A DNA stretch of 64,000 nt, taken from NCBI RefSeq assembly GCF_018224015.1, contig NZ_JAGPOT010000041.1, positions 1 to 64,000 of the forward strand, given 5' to 3'. The translations under genes and the position numbers were made by a program. Shown here in pieces: positions 25,241-33,630 of this stretch. Every line of letters begins with the position of its first letter. Positions within the stretch are counted from its first letter, which is position 1. Source of the stretch: Pseudarthrobacter albicanus (GTDB lineage Bacteria; Actinomycetota; Actinomycetes; Actinomycetales; Micrococcaceae). Below the pieces are notes generated by a model. That model worked only from the letters and a program-made list of their open reading frames with translations, was not told where the DNA came from and did not search any database.

Positions 25241-25530
25241 CGTTGTTTTTTGGTTGCTGGCGGAGCTTGCGGAGCTGTGGCCGGCGGAGGCCTGTCCACC
25301 CGCAGGGCAAGGGTTGTGCAATCTGCGCAGGGAATAAGCGACGAAGGAGCGCCGGAGCCGATTGTGCGCACCCGCAGGCCCCGACGAAGGAGGGGCTGGA
25401 CGGGCCGGAGCGGACACGTATGATCCGGAGGACAGCAACCAAAAAACGTCGTGGACAAACAGGGCCGGGGCCGGCGGAGCCCTGCGACAGAGGCACCGGG
25501 CCCCACAGCCGGCCGCGCAGCGGACGCCCG
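25241..25530 (-). ncRNA. Leader element copy C
   Basis: Third copy. The outer repeat GTTTTTTGGTTGCTGG (25245-25260) pairs with CAGCAACCAAAAAAC (25433-25447). The inner helix has changed entirely. GGGT and CAATC (25311-25323) face GATTG and ACCC (25360-25373), so both ends pair, with an internal loop between. Flanking blocks CTGTCCACCCGCAGGGCAAG and CGACGAAGGAG are unchanged among copies. It starts 74 nt upstream of the 142-residue gene. The element's distal end is shorter than in A and B, running into the divergent HA-domain gene. Confidence 0.68.
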
Positions 25531-25599
25531 AAGGCTTTGTCTCTGGACCGGCCGTGTCCCCCCACATTGCGGGGCACCGGTGGCAGGATGGGGTCCATC

Positions 25600-26271
25600 A
25601 TGGACAGGCGGTTGCGGCGCGCTCCGGACGCGGAATGGGTGCTGATGTACCGGCTCGGACTGGGCCGGGCCCGCATCGCTGCCCTCGTACGGGTCCCGCC
25701 CGCGGCCGTCGGCTACCACCTGGGCATCGCCCGCCGCCGGGACCCCGGGCTCGAGGCCGAACACCAGGCCGCCGCCGGCACCGCAAAAAGCCCCGGCCCC
25801 TCCCCCAGAAACCTTGCCCGCATGGGCCTTGCCCGCATGGAAGAGGTCATCGCCTGGGCCTCGGCCCGGGGCCGGCTGCCCGAGGGCCGTTCCGGCGACC
25901 GGGGCGAACGGTCCATGGCGCGGTGGCTGTCCGCACGCCGGCGCGAAGCAGCCGCCGGCACCCTGGATCCGGCCTACAGTGACGGGCTGGTCCGGGTGCC
26001 CGGGTGGCTGGAGAACCGCAGGGAAGCCGCGGACGAAGCCCGCTGGCACCACCGGCTCGCCCGGCTCGTCGCCTTCCGGCAGGAAGGCAACGACTGGCCC
26101 CGCCACCATCACTGTGACTCGGACCTGGAACACGAGCTGGGGGTCTGGATCCACGTCCAGCGGGACAAACGCCGCCGCGGAAAACTCGACCCCGTCAAGG
26201 CCAAGCTGCTGGATGACGCGGTTCCCGGATGGCGGGCCGGCAGGACCCGGGGCCGCCCTCCCCGGCAGTGA
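25600..26271 (+). CDS. Helicase-associated (HA) domain protein
   Basis: A protein of 223 residues. Residues 10-45 look like a helix-turn-helix (MYRLGLGRARIAALVRVPPA). Residues 145-215 form an HA domain: WHHRLARLVAFRQEGNDWPR, an H-rich linker, LEHELGVWIHVQRDKRRRGK, and the end PGWRAGR. HA domains bind DNA and occur as tandem copies in actinobacterial plasmid helicases; here there is no helicase. The start at 25600 has a GGATGGGG site. A second, frameshifted paralogue lies at 29195-30111, including the same 3' flanking sequence, so a segment of about 0.75 kb was duplicated. Confidence 0.8.
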   Translation: MDRRLRRAPDAEWVLMYRLGLGRARIAALVRVPPAAVGYHLGIARRRDPGLEAEHQAAAGTAKSPGPSPRNLARMGLARMEEVIAWASARGRLPEGRSGDRGERSMARWLSARRREAAAGTLDPAYSDGLVRVPGWLENRREAADEARWHHRLARLVAFRQEGNDWPRHHHCDSDLEHELGVWIHVQRDKRRRGKLDPVKAKLLDDAVPGWRAGRTRGRPPRQ

Positions 26272-26418
26272 CGCAGCGGTTGGTTGTGCCCGCTGTGGGC
26301 AGGCGGAGCCCCGCGCAGCTCAAGGCTGTCCACACCGGGTGCAACCGGCTGTAATGTCGGTCCCTGCCTGCAGAGTGGTCCACGGCGGCCTTCGGGCCGC
26401 TTTTTACGGCCCACTTAT

Positions 26419-26466
26419 CCGAATACATCTTCTAGGCTGGAAATATTAACCCGAATACCTGTTCTA
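26419..26466 (+). promoter_or_regulatory. Two tandem LexA-box-like sequences
   Basis: CCGAATACATCTTCTA (26419-26434) and CCGAATACCTGTTCTA (26451-26466) are 32 bases apart, about three helical turns, just before the start of the next gene. Each matches the actinobacterial SOS box TCGAACACATGTTCGA at 12 of 16 positions. Their place before an operon containing DUF6504 supports DNA-damage control. Confidence 0.55.
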
Positions 26467-26476
26467 GACTGATGCT

Positions 26477-26809
26477 ATGAACCCGGAGCAGGCAGCCCGG
26501 TTGCAGGCCTGCTATGCCCGGCGTGCCGGCCCGATCGGGCTCACCGTGGAGGAGCTGGACTTCGGGCACTACCCGGCGAACAACGGGTTCCCCGGGATCC
26601 CGGTGAAGGCGTGGATCCGGTTCCCGGACTGCGCCGAACTGGTCGACGGGGAGGTCTACGCCTGGACGGCCAGGGCGGTCGAAGTGACGTGGAAGGACGG
26701 GCCCATGACCTACCGGACCTGGGTGTGGAGTTCGGCGGTCACCCGCCGCGACGACATGATGACAAGGAACTTAGGAGAACGCTCTACCCGTGACAGCAAC
26801 AGCACGTGA
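26477..26809 (+). CDS. Hypothetical protein upstream of DUF6504
   Basis: A protein of 110 residues (MNPEQAARLQACYARRAGPI). The centre is a compact beta-rich domain with Trp-rich ends (WIRFPDCAELVDGEVYAWTA, TYRTWVWSSAVTRRDD). The C-terminus overlaps the start of the DUF6504 gene by 20 bases, which implies coupling. It is preceded by two LexA-like boxes. No domain was recognised. A role in the same damage response as its neighbour is plausible. Confidence 0.65.
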   Translation: MNPEQAARLQACYARRAGPIGLTVEELDFGHYPANNGFPGIPVKAWIRFPDCAELVDGEVYAWTARAVEVTWKDGPMTYRTWVWSSAVTRRDDMMTRNLGERSTRDSNST

Positions 26810-27116
26810 AGTAACCCTGGACGTCCCCGTCGAGCTGCGGTTCACGGCCGCCGGCTCTCCCCTGGCCGTCCGCCACGACGGACGGATCTGGGCCGTGGCC
26901 GCCGATCCGGTGCACTGGTTCGACCGGGACGCCTGGTGGGAGACCCGGGGCACGGCGGCCGTGGGCAGCGGGGACCTGGTGAGCGTCGAATACTGGCGCA
27001 TCCAGGTCCGCCCCGGTTCCTCGAACTCCGCGCTGCGGACCTTCACGCTGCGCCGGGACCCGCTGGCCACCCGGTGGCTCCTGGAGTCCATCAGCGACGG
27101 CGGCCCGGCACGGTGA
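26790..27116 (+). CDS. DUF6504 family protein
   Basis: A protein of 108 residues whose plan fits DUF6504: PVELRFTAAGSPLAVRHDGR, IWAVAADPVHWFDRDAWWET, a central EYWRIQV and an end of RWLLESISDGG. DUF6504 proteins usually sit next to Y-family polymerase/ImuB genes in actinobacteria, so a link to translesion synthesis is suggested, although no polymerase gene is present here. The GTG start follows TTAGGAG. The stop overlaps the next gene's start (GTGA). Confidence 0.75.
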   Translation: MTATAREVTLDVPVELRFTAAGSPLAVRHDGRIWAVAADPVHWFDRDAWWETRGTAAVGSGDLVSVEYWRIQVRPGSSNSALRTFTLRRDPLATRWLLESISDGGPAR

Positions 27117-27493
27117 CACTGAGCCCCCGGCCGGTCAGCGATTCAATCTGGGAAGGGATCAGGGCGGAATTCACGCTGCCGGCCCTGGAGCAGGTGCGCC
27201 GCCGCCTCGCCGAACTGATGGAAGACCCCGAACCGGTCATGCAGCAGCTCGTCCGTGTCTTCATCGGCGCCGGGACCTTCTGCCCCGGATTCCAGTTCCT
27301 CCCCGGCGGCCGGCTCCACCCGACGGTGATGATGCTTTTCCAGCGGGCGCTGGAGCTGCAGATCCCGCACAACTGCTTCACCGCCTGGATGGTCACCCCA
27401 TCACACCTTCTCACCGGTTCCCGTCCCGTTGACCTGCTCAAGAGCAGCCCCGCTCCCTTGCTGCGCGCCCTGGAATCCTTCGGCCGCGGATAG
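27113..27493 (+). CDS. DUF2384/MbcA-ParS-Xre-like antitoxin-type protein
   Basis: A 126-residue protein with a GTG start overlapping the DUF6504 stop by four bases. The C-terminal 45 residues (FTAWMVTPSHLLTGSRPVDL, then ALESFGRG) match the pattern of the toxin-binding DUF2384 domain of Xre/MbcA/ParS antitoxins, in which a Trp, a Gly-x-Arg-Pro and a hydrophobic tail are conserved. The N-terminal part is helical. No RES-domain or MbcT-type toxin gene lies next to it, so it may act as a regulator, or it may be an orphan antitoxin recruited into a damage-response operon. Confidence 0.6.
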   Translation: MTLSPRPVSDSIWEGIRAEFTLPALEQVRRRLAELMEDPEPVMQQLVRVFIGAGTFCPGFQFLPGGRLHPTVMMLFQRALELQIPHNCFTAWMVTPSHLLTGSRPVDLLKSSPAPLLRALESFGRG

Positions 27494-27535
27494 ACCTGCC
27501 CTTGACCGGACCGGTTACCTGCGGGGCGTTGGCCC

Positions 27536-27926
27536 ATGGGACTCATGGACGACAATCCGGACCTGGCAGCCCTGAGCCTGACGCGGCCCGCCAAAGAGTC
27601 CGAAGGACCCGGCGGCCTTGACGGGCGCCTGCACGACTACCTGGGCGGACTGGAACACCGCAACGGCACAACCTGCCATCACCCCCGCCCGGGTCGCGGC
27701 CATCACCCCCGCCCGGGTCCATGTCAAAGCCCTGGACGATCCTGCCAAGACCGCCGGCGCAGACGCTGCGGCCCTGCTCGACGCCGCCGGGGCAGAGGCA
27801 CTGGAAGGCCTGTGGACGCCGGCGGGCAAGGGGTGTTCGGGTGTTCTTCAGGGCGGCGCCGTGCGGCTCATGGCCCGCCGGGTACCGGGCGGGCAGGGTG
27901 CGGTGATGGAACGTATCTCCGGATAA
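27536..27926 (+). pseudogene. Degenerate reading frame with a 24-bp internal duplication
   Basis: One frame begins MGLMDDNPDLAALSLTRPAK and looks protein-like for about 40 codons. A second frame (27618-27926) then takes over with ITPARVHVKALDDPAKTAGA and AALLDAAGAEALEGLW. A tandem near-duplication (CATCACCCCCGCCCGGGTC, twice, 24 bases apart, near 27678-27720) sits at the junction. This suggests a frameshifted small gene, though the GC-rich context also gives spurious frames. No family was recognised. Confidence 0.35.
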
Positions 27927-27989
27927 GACCGCTGAAGGTTCCCCCGGGCGGGCGCGCGTACGTCGCCGGGGTTATAGGCAGGGCGGGCG

Positions 27990-29087
27990 TTATGGGCCGG
28001 CGGGGTGCGGGTCTTCTCCGTCTGCCTTGGTTTGCGGGCGCGGGGTCCGGCGTTCCCTGGCCGCCGGCTGGCGGGCTTGGGCCAGTTCGTCGCGGAGTTG
28101 CTCGACCTGGCGGCCGTAGGTGTCGTGGAGGTCCTTGACGCGCTGCTCGGCGTGGACGTGTTCACGCTCGACGTCGGCCCGGGCCGCCTCACGTTCGGCG
28201 GTCAGCGTTGCCACGGTGCCGCGCAGCTCGGCCGCCGCCTCACGGGTGCGCTCCAGGTCGGTCCGGGCACCCTCGAGCTGGCCCCGCAGCTCCCCGGCCG
28301 CGGCCTCGGCCCGGCCGGCGCGCGCCTCTTCCGCGTCGGCGCGGCTTTCGGCCGCGGCCGCACGCTGCTCTGCCCCGGCACGGGCCCGCCCCTCCGCCTC
28401 GGCCTGTCCGGCGACGGCGTCACGTTCCTGCTCGGCCGCTCTGAGCTGCGCGCGTGCGGTGTCGAGGGCGGCCCGCAGCGCTGTGGCTTGGGCCTGGGCC
28501 TGCTCCCGGTCGGCGGCGGCCGCGGCGCGGTTCTGGGCGAGGTCTGCAGCAAGCTGCTCAGCCCGGTCGTGCGCGGCGGCCAGCTCGGCCTGGACGCCCG
28601 CGAGGTCCCCCGTCAGTTCCTCGTTCTTCCGGGTGGCTTCCTCGGCCGCGGCGTCTGCCTCGGCCTTGTCGGCCTCGGCCCGGCGCTGGGCCTGCTCGGC
28701 ACGGGTGGCGCGCGCGTTCGCGCCGGCGACCTGCTCGGCGGCCTCGCTGGCCGCCGCCTCGATCTGCGCCTCGGTTGCCTCGGGGTCCCCCACCGTGCGC
28801 AGCTCCTCGAGAAGCGCCGTCAGCTGCTGCCCGAGGTGCTCCATCATCCCGGCCACCTGCCCGGTGATCTCGCTTGCCCGCTGGCGCGCGGAATCCACGG
28901 GGCGGGTGTCGGCGGCACGGGCGGTGTCCTCGGTGAGTTTCTGCCGCGCCCGCCAGGCGGAGGCCCGGTTGTGCGTCGGGTCCTCACAGTACTCCGGCGG
29001 CCGGCCGGCGCCGGCCTCCGAGGCCATCGCGGGGCGCCGGCACCCCGGGTACCGGCAGGTGCGTTCTTCAACCAGGTTCTCGCTCAT
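27990..29087 (-). CDS. KfrA-like coiled-coil plasmid protein with N-terminal Cys motif
   Basis: A protein of 365 residues. The first 50 residues contain a zinc-ribbon-like cluster (CRYPGCRRPA, then GRPPEYCEDPTHN) found in actinobacterial DNA-binding proteins. From about 60 to 345 the sequence is almost pure Ala/Glu/Arg/Gln heptads, a long coiled coil with no proline breaks. The tail is basic (RRTPRPQTKADGEDPHPAGP). KfrA-type proteins bind near plasmid partition regions and form filaments. The ATG at 29087 is preferred over more upstream starts because an AT-rich dyad region (29101-29150) precedes it. The gene is divergent from the HA pseudogene and precedes the partition region. Confidence 0.75.
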   Translation of the reverse strand: MSENLVEERTCRYPGCRRPAMASEAGAGRPPEYCEDPTHNRASAWRARQKLTEDTARAADTRPVDSARQRASEITGQVAGMMEHLGQQLTALLEELRTVGDPEATEAQIEAAASEAAEQVAGANARATRAEQAQRRAEADKAEADAAAEEATRKNEELTGDLAGVQAELAAAHDRAEQLAADLAQNRAAAAADREQAQAQATALRAALDTARAQLRAAEQERDAVAGQAEAEGRARAGAEQRAAAAESRADAEEARAGRAEAAAGELRGQLEGARTDLERTREAAAELRGTVATLTAEREAARADVEREHVHAEQRVKDLHDTYGRQVEQLRDELAQARQPAARERRTPRPQTKADGEDPHPAGP

Positions 29088-29100
29088 CCTGAAACTATAT

Positions 29101-29150
29101 CGTTTTTCGTTATGCAACGGAATACTAAACATAACGAAATACAAAACGTT
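29101..29150. promoter_or_regulatory. AT-rich dyad upstream of the coiled-coil gene
   Basis: CGTTATG (29108-29114) and its inverted copy CATAACG (29130-29136) lie in an AT-rich tract, with further CGTT and AACG words up to 29150. This fits promoter and autoregulatory sites of a KfrA-like protein. No protein-coding explanation exists for this AT-rich island. Confidence 0.5.
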
Positions 29151-29194
29151 ACCGAATACGGAAAACGCAAATATTTTGGTTCCGGAGACCCGCC

Positions 29195-30111
29195 GTGTCC
29201 CGCCGGGGGTGGGAAGGCAGGAGGGGCTGCACCGGGGACGGACGGACACGGCGGGCCCCTGACCGAAGAATGTGGGCTGATGTACCGGCGCGGGCTGAGC
29301 CGGGGCCGGATCGCGGACCTAGTCCGGGCACCGGCCCGGACCGTGGCCTATCAACTCACCGCCGCTCGTGCCCGGGACCCGGGGGCTAAAAGACAAGCAC
29401 GCCGCGGCCGCCGGAAATCCCGGTTCCGCCACGGTCACGCCCGGTGGCCGTGAGCGCATGGACCAGCTCATCGCGATGGTCCGGTCCCAGGGCCGGTACC
29501 CTTCCTCGAGATCCCCGGACCCCGCGGAACGGACGCTGGCGGCCCGGCTGGGCCGCCGGCACCGCGAGGCCGCCCACGGAACCCTGGCCCCGGCGTTCCG
29601 GGACGGCCTGGCCTCCCTTCCCGACTGGCAGGAGCCCGCCCCGGCCACCGCCGTCCAGGCCCGCTGGCAGCGCCGGCTGGCGGAACTGGCCGCGTACCGG
29701 GCCGCGGGGAACGACTGGCCACGGCACAAGAACACCGGCACCGGCACCGGCACCGGGCTGGAGCATACCCTCGGGGTGCCGTTGCCTTACCAGCGGATTA
29801 ATCTACGGTGCGACGCCATGGATGCAGCAAAAGTGCAGGCATTGGACGCCGCGCTGCCTGGCTGGCGGACCGGCCGGACCCCAGGCAAAAAACGCGCCAG
29901 TTGGACAGCCGGGGACCTGGACATTCCGAAGCGTGGCCGTGCTGGTCCCCACGTCGGCCATCCAACCGGACCGGTCAACCATCCCCCACCCGCGAAGGCG
30001 GGGAACCCTGTCGCCGACACGCTGAGTGCCGCTCCAAAGCTTCGCTGGGCCTGGCTGTTTCGGTGGTGCCTGAGTCGTGCCCCTTATGGGCAGGTGGAGC
30101 CCGGAGGTTGA
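29195..30111 (+). pseudogene. Frameshifted paralogue of the HA-domain gene
   Basis: The same protein as the 25.6-kb HA gene can be read only by changing frame twice. RTRRAPD reads from one frame. One extra base near 29271 then shifts to EECGLMYRRGLSRGRIADLV. An extra G in the run at 29381-29385 shifts to LKDKHAAAAGNPGSATV. From there RWQRRLAELAAYRAAGNDWP and PGWRTGR finish the HA domain. The stop codon of the paralogue is lost, so the frame runs on to 30111. The flank after it also matches the flank of the first copy. Either a decayed duplicate or sequencing error at G-runs; the first shift is not in a homopolymer, which favours decay. Confidence 0.75.
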
Positions 30112-30394
30112 GCTCACGGCTGTCCCCAGGGGGTGCAAGCTCAGCACCCTCGCTCCCCCGTGCCCAGGTCTCGGCCACCGCATCCGCCGCAGCGCCGGGA
30201 CTCGAAGGCAGGCCGGACCGGGGGGACAGGTGCGGTGGCTGGGCTGAGCTGCGCCGGACCTCCTACAGCGCGATGACGTCAAAGCGGGAAACCACAGCCG
30301 CAATGCAGGCCACGGCAGGTCAGTCCCACTTGGACAAACCGTCCGGGCCGGCAACCGCGCCGCTTCGGAACCACGGAAGTCTGCCACTCTGTCA

Positions 30395-31440
30395 CACCGT
30401 GAGTCCGTTACTACGGAGCATCCGGACTCCGTCAGTCTGGGAGTCTGTGAGCCCACCGCAATGTTGCCGACCAGACAACCCATACAACCCGGTCCGGCAG
30501 CCTCGCCGCTTCGGAAACTACGGAACTACGGAACTACGGAACTCTGTCACTCTGTCGTACCCCGAGTCCGTGAGTCCGTTACTACCGAACATCCAGACTC
30601 CGTCAGTCTGGGAGTCAGGGAGTCTGTGAGCCCACCGCAATGTTGCCGACCAGACATCCCATACAACCCGGTCCGGCAGCCTCGCCGCTTCGGAAACTAC
30701 GGAACTACGGAACTACGCAACTCTGTCACTCTGTCGTACCCCGAGTCCGTGAGTCCGTTACTACCGAACATCCAGACTCCGTCAGTCTGGGAGTCAGGGA
30801 GTCTGTGAGCCCACCGCAATGTGCCGACCAGACATCCCATACAACCCGGTCCGGCAGCCTCGCCGCTTCGGAAACTACGGAACTACGGAACTACGCAACT
30901 CTGTCACTCTGTCGTACCCCGAGTCCGTGAGTCCGTTACTACCGAACATCCAGACTCCGTCAGTCTGGGAGTCAGGGAGTCTGTGAGCCCACCGCAATGT
31001 GCCGACCAGACATCCCATACAACCCGGTCCGGCAGCCTCGCCGCTTCGGAAACTACGGAACTACGGAACTACGCAACTCTGTGACTCTGTCACACCGTGA
31101 GTCCGTTACTACCGAACATCCAGACTCCGTCAGTCTGGGAGTCAGGGAGTCTGTGAGCCCACCGCAATGTGCCGACCAGGCATCCCATACAACCGGTCCC
31201 GCAGCCTCGCCGCTACGGAACTACGGAACTACGGAACTCTGTGACTCTGTCACACCGTGAGTCCGTTACTACCGAACATCCAGACTCCGTCAGTCTGTGA
31301 GTCAGGGAGTCTGTGAGCCCACCGCAATGTTGCCCGACCAGACATCCCATACAACCAGTCCGGCAGCCTTGCCGCTGCGGAAAGTACGGAAGTCTGCCAC
31401 TCTGTCACGCCGCCAGTCCGTAACCCTGTTACCTCTGCAC
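30395..31440. repeat. Tandem repeats of about 160-179 bp, candidate centromere or origin iterons
   Basis: The segment beginning GAGTCCGTTACTAC recurs at 30401, 30572, 30751, 30929, 31099 and 31259, with a degenerate seventh near 31414, giving periods of 171, 179, 178, 170, 160 and about 155 bases. Each unit is itself built of short words: GGAACTAC in runs, CTCTGTCACTCTGTC, GAGTCCGT, GGGAGTC and a conserved CCACCGCAATGTTGCCGACC. ACAGAG/CTCTGT words continue through 31590-31750 and flank rep. The position directly before parA makes this the likely partition site for the RHH protein. Short ORFs that appear inside are by-products of the repeat. No gene exists between 30112 and 31932. Confidence 0.85.
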
Positions 31441-31932
31441 GCAGAAGCCTGTCAGCCACCGACGCCGACTCCACTGCAAGGTTGCCCGACCAAGCACTCC
31501 GGAGGTCCGTGCTGCGCAACCAGAGAGATGCAGATTGGGTGTTTCAGCGCGCATTTCTTCACCAGCACCTCGCTGGGAGTCTGTGACTAACAGAGTTCGG
31601 TAGTCCGGGAGTCATGGCAAGGAGTCGATTGGGCATCCATCCGGAGGACGCATGTGCGGAGCCCGGAAAAGAGGGGAAACTGGGCCATTTACCTCATGCC
31701 GTAGTAACAGACTTACAGAGACACGAAGTCACGGACTCTGTGCATCTACGGCGATTCTTCCCGCCATTAGGGGGGCGCAGCTGGTATTTTTGGCGTAGCG
31801 CTTGCCGGCGACTGGATACAGATATTCTCTAACCTTCATCAAGCCGACCCCTTTTCATGGTCGTCCAGCTTTGCTGAAGTCCTTACCTGCCGCCGGTCCG
31901 AGTGCTATCGAAACCAACAGAAAGAAGCACTC

Positions 31933-32592
31933 ATGAGGGTCGTAGCTGTCGTCAACCAAAAAGGCGGCGCAGGGAAAACCACCACGGTGATGAACCTTGC
32001 CGCCGTTGCTGCGCAGAGTTCGAAAGTGCTCGTGGTCGACGCAGACCCGCAAGGATCAGTCACCATGTGGGCCACGAATGCAGAGGAACTCCCGGAAAAG
32101 GAACAACTTCAGTTCGATGTAGCGACCGAAACAGACCCCGAAGCGCTCAAGCAAATGCGCGACCTCGACTACGACACGGTCTTCGTCGATACCCCGGGTA
32201 ACTTGGAAAATACCAAGGTGCTCCAGGCAATCGTTGGCCAGTGCGACTTCATCGTGATGCCCACAGAGGCAACCCCGTTGGCCCTCCTGCCCTTGGTTTA
32301 TACGTTCGAGAAGATCGTCCAGCCCTTCGGCCTGGACTACAGAGTTGTAATCACAAAGGCCGATTCACGTTCCCCGCAAGATGCGCTAGACGCCCAGGAG
32401 ATGCTGCGGGAGCAAGGGATCCTTGTATGCAACTCACTTGTCCGCGCCTACAAAGCTCATGAGCGGGCGCCAATGTACGGGACAGTAGTCACGTCCTACG
32501 AAAAAACACGGAATTCCGAGAAAGCAACCATGGATTACAAGGACGTCGCCCTGGAGCTGTTTAGTCTCTGGGCCAACACAGGGAAGGGCTGA
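31933..32592 (+). CDS. parA: ParA-family partition ATPase
   Basis: A protein of 219 residues. The deviant Walker A is KGGAGKTT (10-17), with signature Lys10 and Lys15. The second motif is DADPQGS at about 36-42, followed by FVDTPGN at about 77. Its length places it with small type Ib ParA/ParF/MipZ proteins, which pair with ribbon-helix-helix ParG-type partners. It polymerises or patterns on the nucleoid to segregate plasmid copies. The gene is preceded by 1.2 kb of tandem repeats and followed five bases later by the RHH gene, a classical partition cassette. Confidence 0.93.
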   Translation: MRVVAVVNQKGGAGKTTTVMNLAAVAAQSSKVLVVDADPQGSVTMWATNAEELPEKEQLQFDVATETDPEALKQMRDLDYDTVFVDTPGNLENTKVLQAIVGQCDFIVMPTEATPLALLPLVYTFEKIVQPFGLDYRVVITKADSRSPQDALDAQEMLREQGILVCNSLVRAYKAHERAPMYGTVVTSYEKTRNSEKATMDYKDVALELFSLWANTGKG

Positions 32593-32597
32593 CCTCG

Positions 32598-33140
32598 ATG
32601 GCGCTCAAAGGTGGATTCAAGAACTTTGCTAACCAAACGCGGGAGATCAAGGAAGCCCCTCCGATCGATTTGGGCGCCGACGCCCCTGCCCTGCACATAG
32701 TCCACGAAGCGGTAGCTCTGCATGGGGACACGAAGTCGCAGCCAACAACGCCGATGGCCGCGACTGTGCCAGCTGCCGAGCTTGCACGGGGAGAGACAGA
32801 TGGGGGAGCGGAACCTGCGGCTGCTTCCAAGCTTGAGAAAGCGCGCGAGAACCCCGCAGCCCCCAGGACCGGATCTGAGGCCAGCGAGCCCGCAGTTTCA
32901 AACCACACCCATTACACGCAACTGGTTCGCAAGGAACTTCGGCTGCACGCCGACCAGGCAGACGAGCTGACCGTGCTGGCTTCCAAGGTCCAGCGCTCCC
33001 GTAAGGAGAAGGGCGAGCGGATTACTGATAACACCTTGATCCGTGTGGCTGTTGATCTGCTGCTCCAGCGCCAGAAAGAGCTCGTCGGTTCCACAGAAGA
33101 TGAACTCCGGGTTGCCCTGGGCCTAGCGCCGCGCGCCTGA
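32598..33140 (+). CDS. RHH-type centromere-binding protein (ParG/ParB-like)
   Basis: A protein of 180 residues in the position of ParB/ParG after parA. Residues 1-25 (MALKGGFKNFANQTREI) are a basic extension like the flexible arm of ParG that stimulates ParA. The middle is Ala/Glu-rich and probably disordered. Residues 110-165 look like a ribbon-helix-helix (YTQLVRKELRLHADQADELT, then NTLIRVAVDLLLQRQ). This protein should bind the repeats at 30.4-31.4 kb and possibly the ACAGAG words around rep, repressing the operon. Confidence 0.8.
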   Translation: MALKGGFKNFANQTREIKEAPPIDLGADAPALHIVHEAVALHGDTKSQPTTPMAATVPAAELARGETDGGAEPAAASKLEKARENPAAPRTGSEASEPAVSNHTHYTQLVRKELRLHADQADELTVLASKVQRSRKEKGERITDNTLIRVAVDLLLQRQKELVGSTEDELRVALGLAPRA

Positions 33141-33185
33141 ATTGTTGGTATGAAGCCCCGGTCCCGGTTCATGCAACTGCCAGCC

Positions 33186-33630
33186 TTTGCCGTACCTCGT
33201 CGCGGACAAGTGGGGGAGTAGTGAGCTCACGGATTCGGAAACTGACAGAGTTACGAATAACAATTGCCTGTTAGTAACAGAGTGCCGGACTAACAGAGTT
33301 AACTACGGTCTATTCCTCCTGCTCACGCGAAGGAAAGGTCTTAGAGGGCCTACTCATCCGGCGGGGCCTCGGAGTCCTCACCTGGGATGCCCCTCACCGG
33401 GAGGGGGAATTCAGCGACGGTATTATCGTTCCTCGACAGCCGTTCTTTCTATAAATCCGCTCAATGCGGCAGCGGTACCGGCCAGGCTTTACCGTACCTT
33501 GCCACAGAGGACTGGGGGAGTAGTGGACTTGTGAACTCACAGAGTCCGAAACTGCCAGAGTTAGGGAAATTAATATCCGTCAGTAACAGAGTGCCGGACT
33601 AACAGAGTTAATGCTGAATGCTCATTCTTC
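33186..33630. repeat. Direct duplication of about 305 bp containing a rep 3'-end fragment
   Basis: A block of about 305 bases is present twice, offset by 302-309 bases. The first copy is 33186-33480 and the second begins near 33490, running into the 3' end of rep. Both contain TGGGGGAGTAGTG and a 30-bp identical core (33273-33302 and 33582-33611) made of ACAGAG words. In copy 1 the part after the core (33330-33480) is a diverged, stop-riddled copy of the last 50 codons of rep. No functional gene lies in 33141-33630. The ACAGAG words suggest partition-protein binding or origin iterons. Confidence 0.75.

Noticed and set aside
28005-29453. Long plus-strand frame across the coiled-coil gene
   Set aside because: It is the reverse of Ala/Glu/Arg heptads on the minus strand; only its last part (29250 onward) coincides with a fragment of the HA paralogue.
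30395-31440. CRISPR array
   Set aside because: Repeat units of 155-179 bp with no unique spacers between short direct repeats and no cas genes; the arrangement is iteron or centromere-like.
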